NCBI GenBank assembly: GCA_002381485.1
Contig: DFTJ01000027.1
Span: 1-8,126 of the forward strand
Direction of reading: 5' to 3'
DNA length: 8,126 nt
Origin: Candidatus Saccharibacteria bacterium UBA4215
Lineage (GTDB): Bacteria; Patescibacteriota; Saccharimonadia; Saccharimonadales; Saccharimonadaceae
This document shows positions 6,569 through 8,126 of the stretch, one piece after another. The notes below the pieces were generated by a model that worked only from the letters and a program-made list of their open reading frames with translations, had not been told where the DNA came from and did no database searches. Made by a program: the position numbers and the translations under genes. Positions within the stretch are counted from its first letter, which is position 1; each line of letters starts with the position of its first letter.

Positions 6569-7879
6569 ATGGCATATATGAGAAGTAACAATTCTAAACA
6601 AATCGGTTTTACGATTATTGAGCTGTTGGTGGTAATCGTCGTCATTGGTATCCTTGCGGCAATCGTGATAGTTGCCTATAACGGCGTGCAGCGTAATGCG
6701 GCGGTAGCTGGCTTGCAGTCAGACTTGCGGAACGCTGGCACCACATTAGAGACATTAAAAGTTGATGATGATACCAGCTCGTATCCAGGAGATGATGATG
6801 ACCTGCGTGCCAGCGATGGAACGACGTTTACCTATAGTAGTGATGGAGCGACATACTGCTTGCAGGCTGACAGCACCATTCTTACCACGCCTTCGTACTA
6901 CATCGATAGCGAAACGAAGACCGTCCAAGAAGGGGAGTGTGGCAACTCATTCGACTCGATTACCTGGAATGTTCAGGCAACTGATTTTCCAGGGGCATGG
7001 CGAGATATCGCGGTTTCGGATGATGGCACCCGACTAATCGGTGCGACATCAACATCCAGCAACTTTGTCTACACATCGGCTGATGGTGGTGCAACATGGA
7101 CGGCGCGTTCACTCGCGCCTTCTACGACGCGATCATGGAGCGTGGCTTCATCTGCCAGCGGCCAATACTTGGCAGCGGTTGCATTTAGTGAGCAGATTCG
7201 TGTTTCGACTGACTTTGGTGCAACATGGACATCATTGACAAATGGGGGGTCGACTAACTGGTACGACATTCAGATATCTAACGATGGGCAGGTGATTCAA
7301 GCGGCACGTTCGTCCGGCGGTATTTCGGTATCGACAAATGGCGGGTCCAGCTTTACGACATACCCGGTCAAGAGCACTTCGACAGTCGTAGGCACCTCTG
7401 CGTCGCAAGACGGCCAGTATGTTTTGGCGAATATCGCCGACAGGACCTTGTACTACTCGACCAATAGTGGCGCCGCATGGGCTGAGCTGACGATACCAAA
7501 TGTGACGTTTTATGACATGAAAGTTTCAGCGGATGGCACACGGATGGCGGCAATTGGCTACAATAGCAGCCTTGATGCATCGTCAAATACCCGCCGGATA
7601 TTTACGTCTTCCGACAGCGGTGCGTCATGGACAGAGCGGACTCAGTTGGGTGCACGATTCTACAATGAACTGAACATGTCGAGTGACGGCCAGAAGCTGC
7701 TGGTGCGAGCTGACACAAGCACTGCTGGTAAGATATTTAGTTCGACGGATTATGGTGAGACGTGGACAGAGCAGACAGATATTGGCACTGCACTGTGGGG
7801 GATTATGCGCGCAACATCATCTGGCGCCGTCATCTATTTGACTCAATCAACTACGCTTCGGGTTGGCGAGTACAACTAG
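6569..7879 (+). CDS. Prepilin fused to an Asp-box (BNR-like) beta-propeller
   Basis: The 436-residue protein begins as a type IV prepilin: basic leader ending in Gly13, Phe14 (+1) and Glu18 (+5) in GFTIIELL, and a hydrophobic helix to about residue 38. A small pilin head follows (about 45-125) with an Asp-rich stretch (66-78) and Cys97 and Cys124, which could form a disulfide. Residues 140-436 hold six Asp-boxes (S-x-D/N-x-G-x-x-W/F) at 170, 213, 255, 297, 347 and 392, alternating with seven SxDG-type strands, as in sialidase or BNR beta-propellers. No sialidase catalytic residues can be assigned, so binding rather than catalysis is inferred. It should be exported, anchored by the pilin helix and possibly exposed at a pilus tip. 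The start is either 6569 or Met4 at 6578; the G-run at 6563-6567 is spaced better for 6578. It lies 10 bp after ddl and is probably co-transcribed. Confidence 0.88.
   Translation: MAYMRSNNSKQIGFTIIELLVVIVVIGILAAIVIVAYNGVQRNAAVAGLQSDLRNAGTTLETLKVDDDTSSYPGDDDDLRASDGTTFTYSSDGATYCLQADSTILTTPSYYIDSETKTVQEGECGNSFDSITWNVQATDFPGAWRDIAVSDDGTRLIGATSTSSNFVYTSADGGATWTARSLAPSTTRSWSVASSASGQYLAAVAFSEQIRVSTDFGATWTSLTNGGSTNWYDIQISNDGQVIQAARSSGGISVSTNGGSSFTTYPVKSTSTVVGTSASQDGQYVLANIADRTLYYSTNSGAAWAELTIPNVTFYDMKVSADGTRMAAIGYNSSLDASSNTRRIFTSSDSGASWTERTQLGARFYNELNMSSDGQKLLVRADTSTAGKIFSSTDYGETWTEQTDIGTALWGIMRATSSGAVIYLTQSTTLRVGEYN
7076..7765 (+). repeat. Six Asp-box (BNR) repeats within the composite pilin
   Basis: Asp-boxes begin at residues 170 (7076), 213 (7205), 255 (7331), 297 (7457), 347 (7607) and 392 (7742), with spacings of 43, 42, 42, 50 and 45 residues. 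Boxes 1, 2, 5 and 6 keep S-x-D-x-G-x-x-W. Box 3 has N and F, and box 4 has N. Each is preceded by a strand of the type DIxVSxDGxxLxA (about 146, 191, 233, 276, 316, 367), and a seventh such strand at 411 lacks an Asp-box. A six- or seven-bladed propeller is predicted. Confidence 0.85.
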
Positions 7880-7907
7880 CCCTGCCGCAGGGGTGGTTGC
7901 TCGATTA

Positions 7908-7916
7908 TGCTATGAT
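7908..7916 (+). promoter_or_regulatory. Extended -10 promoter of the slipin gene
   Basis: TGCTATGAT (TG at 7908-7909, TATGAT at 7911-7916) matches an extended -10. Transcription would start near 7922-7924 and leave a leader of about 20 nt that contains the AGGAG site. No convincing -35 is seen. Confidence 0.5.
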
Positions 7917-7928
7917 ATAGCTATAAAT

Positions 7929-7933
7929 AGGAG
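7929..7933 (+). promoter_or_regulatory. Shine-Dalgarno AGGAG of the slipin gene
   Basis: AGGAG lies 8 nt before the ATG at 7942, an ideal spacing. It is the only strong Shine-Dalgarno seen before any gene start here and fixes the start codon of the partial gene. Confidence 0.7.
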
Positions 7934-7941
7934 TTAAAAAT

Positions 7942-8126
7942 ATGGAATTTGTGTTTTGGTTTGTGGCAGTTGCAGTCGCCATCTTTGTCTTGAGTGGTTT
8001 GAAGGTAGTCAACCAGTACCAGCGCGGCGTTGTCTTGACGCTTGGTAAGTTTACCGGTGTCCGGCAGCCAGGCTTGCGCGTTATCGTGCCAATTTTTCAA
8101 CAAATGACGCGCGTCGATGTTCGTAA
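7942..8126 (+). CDS. Stomatin/slipin-like SPFH (band 7) membrane protein, N-terminal part
   Basis: Sixty-one complete codons are visible before the window ends. Residues 2-20 form one hydrophobic helix (FVFWFVAVAVAIFVLSGL) that would anchor the protein in the membrane. The start of an SPFH/band-7 domain follows: KVVNQYQRGVVLTLGKF (21-37), RQPGL (41-45) and the RVIVPIFQQMTRVDVR segment (46-61). This pattern is typical of prokaryotic stomatins (slipins), oligomeric membrane-scaffold proteins often paired with an NfeD-like protein; whether NfeD follows cannot be seen. The gene has its own extended -10 and AGGAG site, so it is probably transcribed separately from the pilin gene ending 62 bp upstream. 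The family call is secure, its specific role is unknown. Confidence 0.88.
   Translation, partial: MEFVFWFVAVAVAIFVLSGLKVVNQYQRGVVLTLGKFTGVRQPGLRVIVPIFQQMTRVDVR

Noticed and set aside
6563..6580. Possible second start of the composite pilin at Met4 (6578)
   Set aside because: Not listed as a separate feature: the G-run suits it, but both starts give the same mature protein after cleavage at Gly13, so the choice changes only the leader.
7880..7892. CCCTG/CAGGG stem-loop just after the composite pilin stop
   Set aside because: The 5-bp stem with a 3-nt loop has no following T-run (next bases are GTGGTTGC), so it is not a convincing intrinsic terminator.
7921..8103. Minus-strand open frame opposite the slipin gene
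   Set aside because: It shows no recognisable motif and lies opposite a well supported SPFH N-terminus with promoter and Shine-Dalgarno.

Overview
The window looks like a piece of a small bacterial genome, probably a Patescibacteria/CPR member and most likely a Candidatus Saccharibacteria (TM7) type. The reasons are indirect. Coding is very dense: four consecutive genes run within about 3.4 kb and are separated by a 4-bp overlap, 18 bp and 10 bp. There are two prepilin-type pilin genes. A membrane-anchored MurF-like ligase sits next to D-Ala-D-Ala ligase. Most genes appear to have no ribosome-binding leader. Stop codons include TGA, as in the hydrolase gene, so the recoded UGA=Gly lineages (Gracilibacteria, Absconditabacteria) are unlikely. 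No rRNA or other taxonomic marker is present, so this assignment is an inference.

Layout. At the left edge a prepilin gene (338 down to 1, minus strand) runs off the window. A 99-bp divergent intergenic region separates it from a cytoplasmic GH37 trehalase (438-2015, plus). The trehalase overlaps tail-to-tail by 23 bp with rarA/mgsA, an AAA+ replication-recombination ATPase (3165-1993, minus). A compact 43-bp divergent promoter region (3166-3208) then starts a plus-strand block: alpha/beta hydrolase (3209-3970), membrane-anchored MurF-like ligase (3967-5400, coupled by ATGA), D-Ala-D-Ala ligase (5419-6558) and a large composite pilin (6569-7879). A stomatin/slipin-like SPFH membrane protein starts at 7942 and runs off the right edge.

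How the genes fit together. Ddl makes D-Ala-D-Ala and the MurF-like enzyme is the expected consumer of that dipeptide, so the central block is a peptidoglycan-precursor module with an unassigned hydrolase co-translated in front. Directly behind it is the most unusual gene of the window: a type IV pilin (class III signal, GFTIIE) whose C-terminus carries about 300 residues of Asp-box (BNR-like) repeats predicted to fold as a beta-propeller. This would put a potential adhesin or glycan-binding domain on a pilus or pseudopilus. The trehalase would turn imported trehalose into glucose.

Regulation. Four genes (trehalase, rarA, hydrolase, ddl) have a consensus-like -10 box only 6-8 nt before the start codon, which predicts leaderless transcripts. 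The slipin gene instead has an extended -10 followed by a leader with an AGGAG Shine-Dalgarno. No RNA genes, CRISPR arrays, insertion sequences or convincing intrinsic terminators were seen, and no gene-free stretch exceeds 100 bp.
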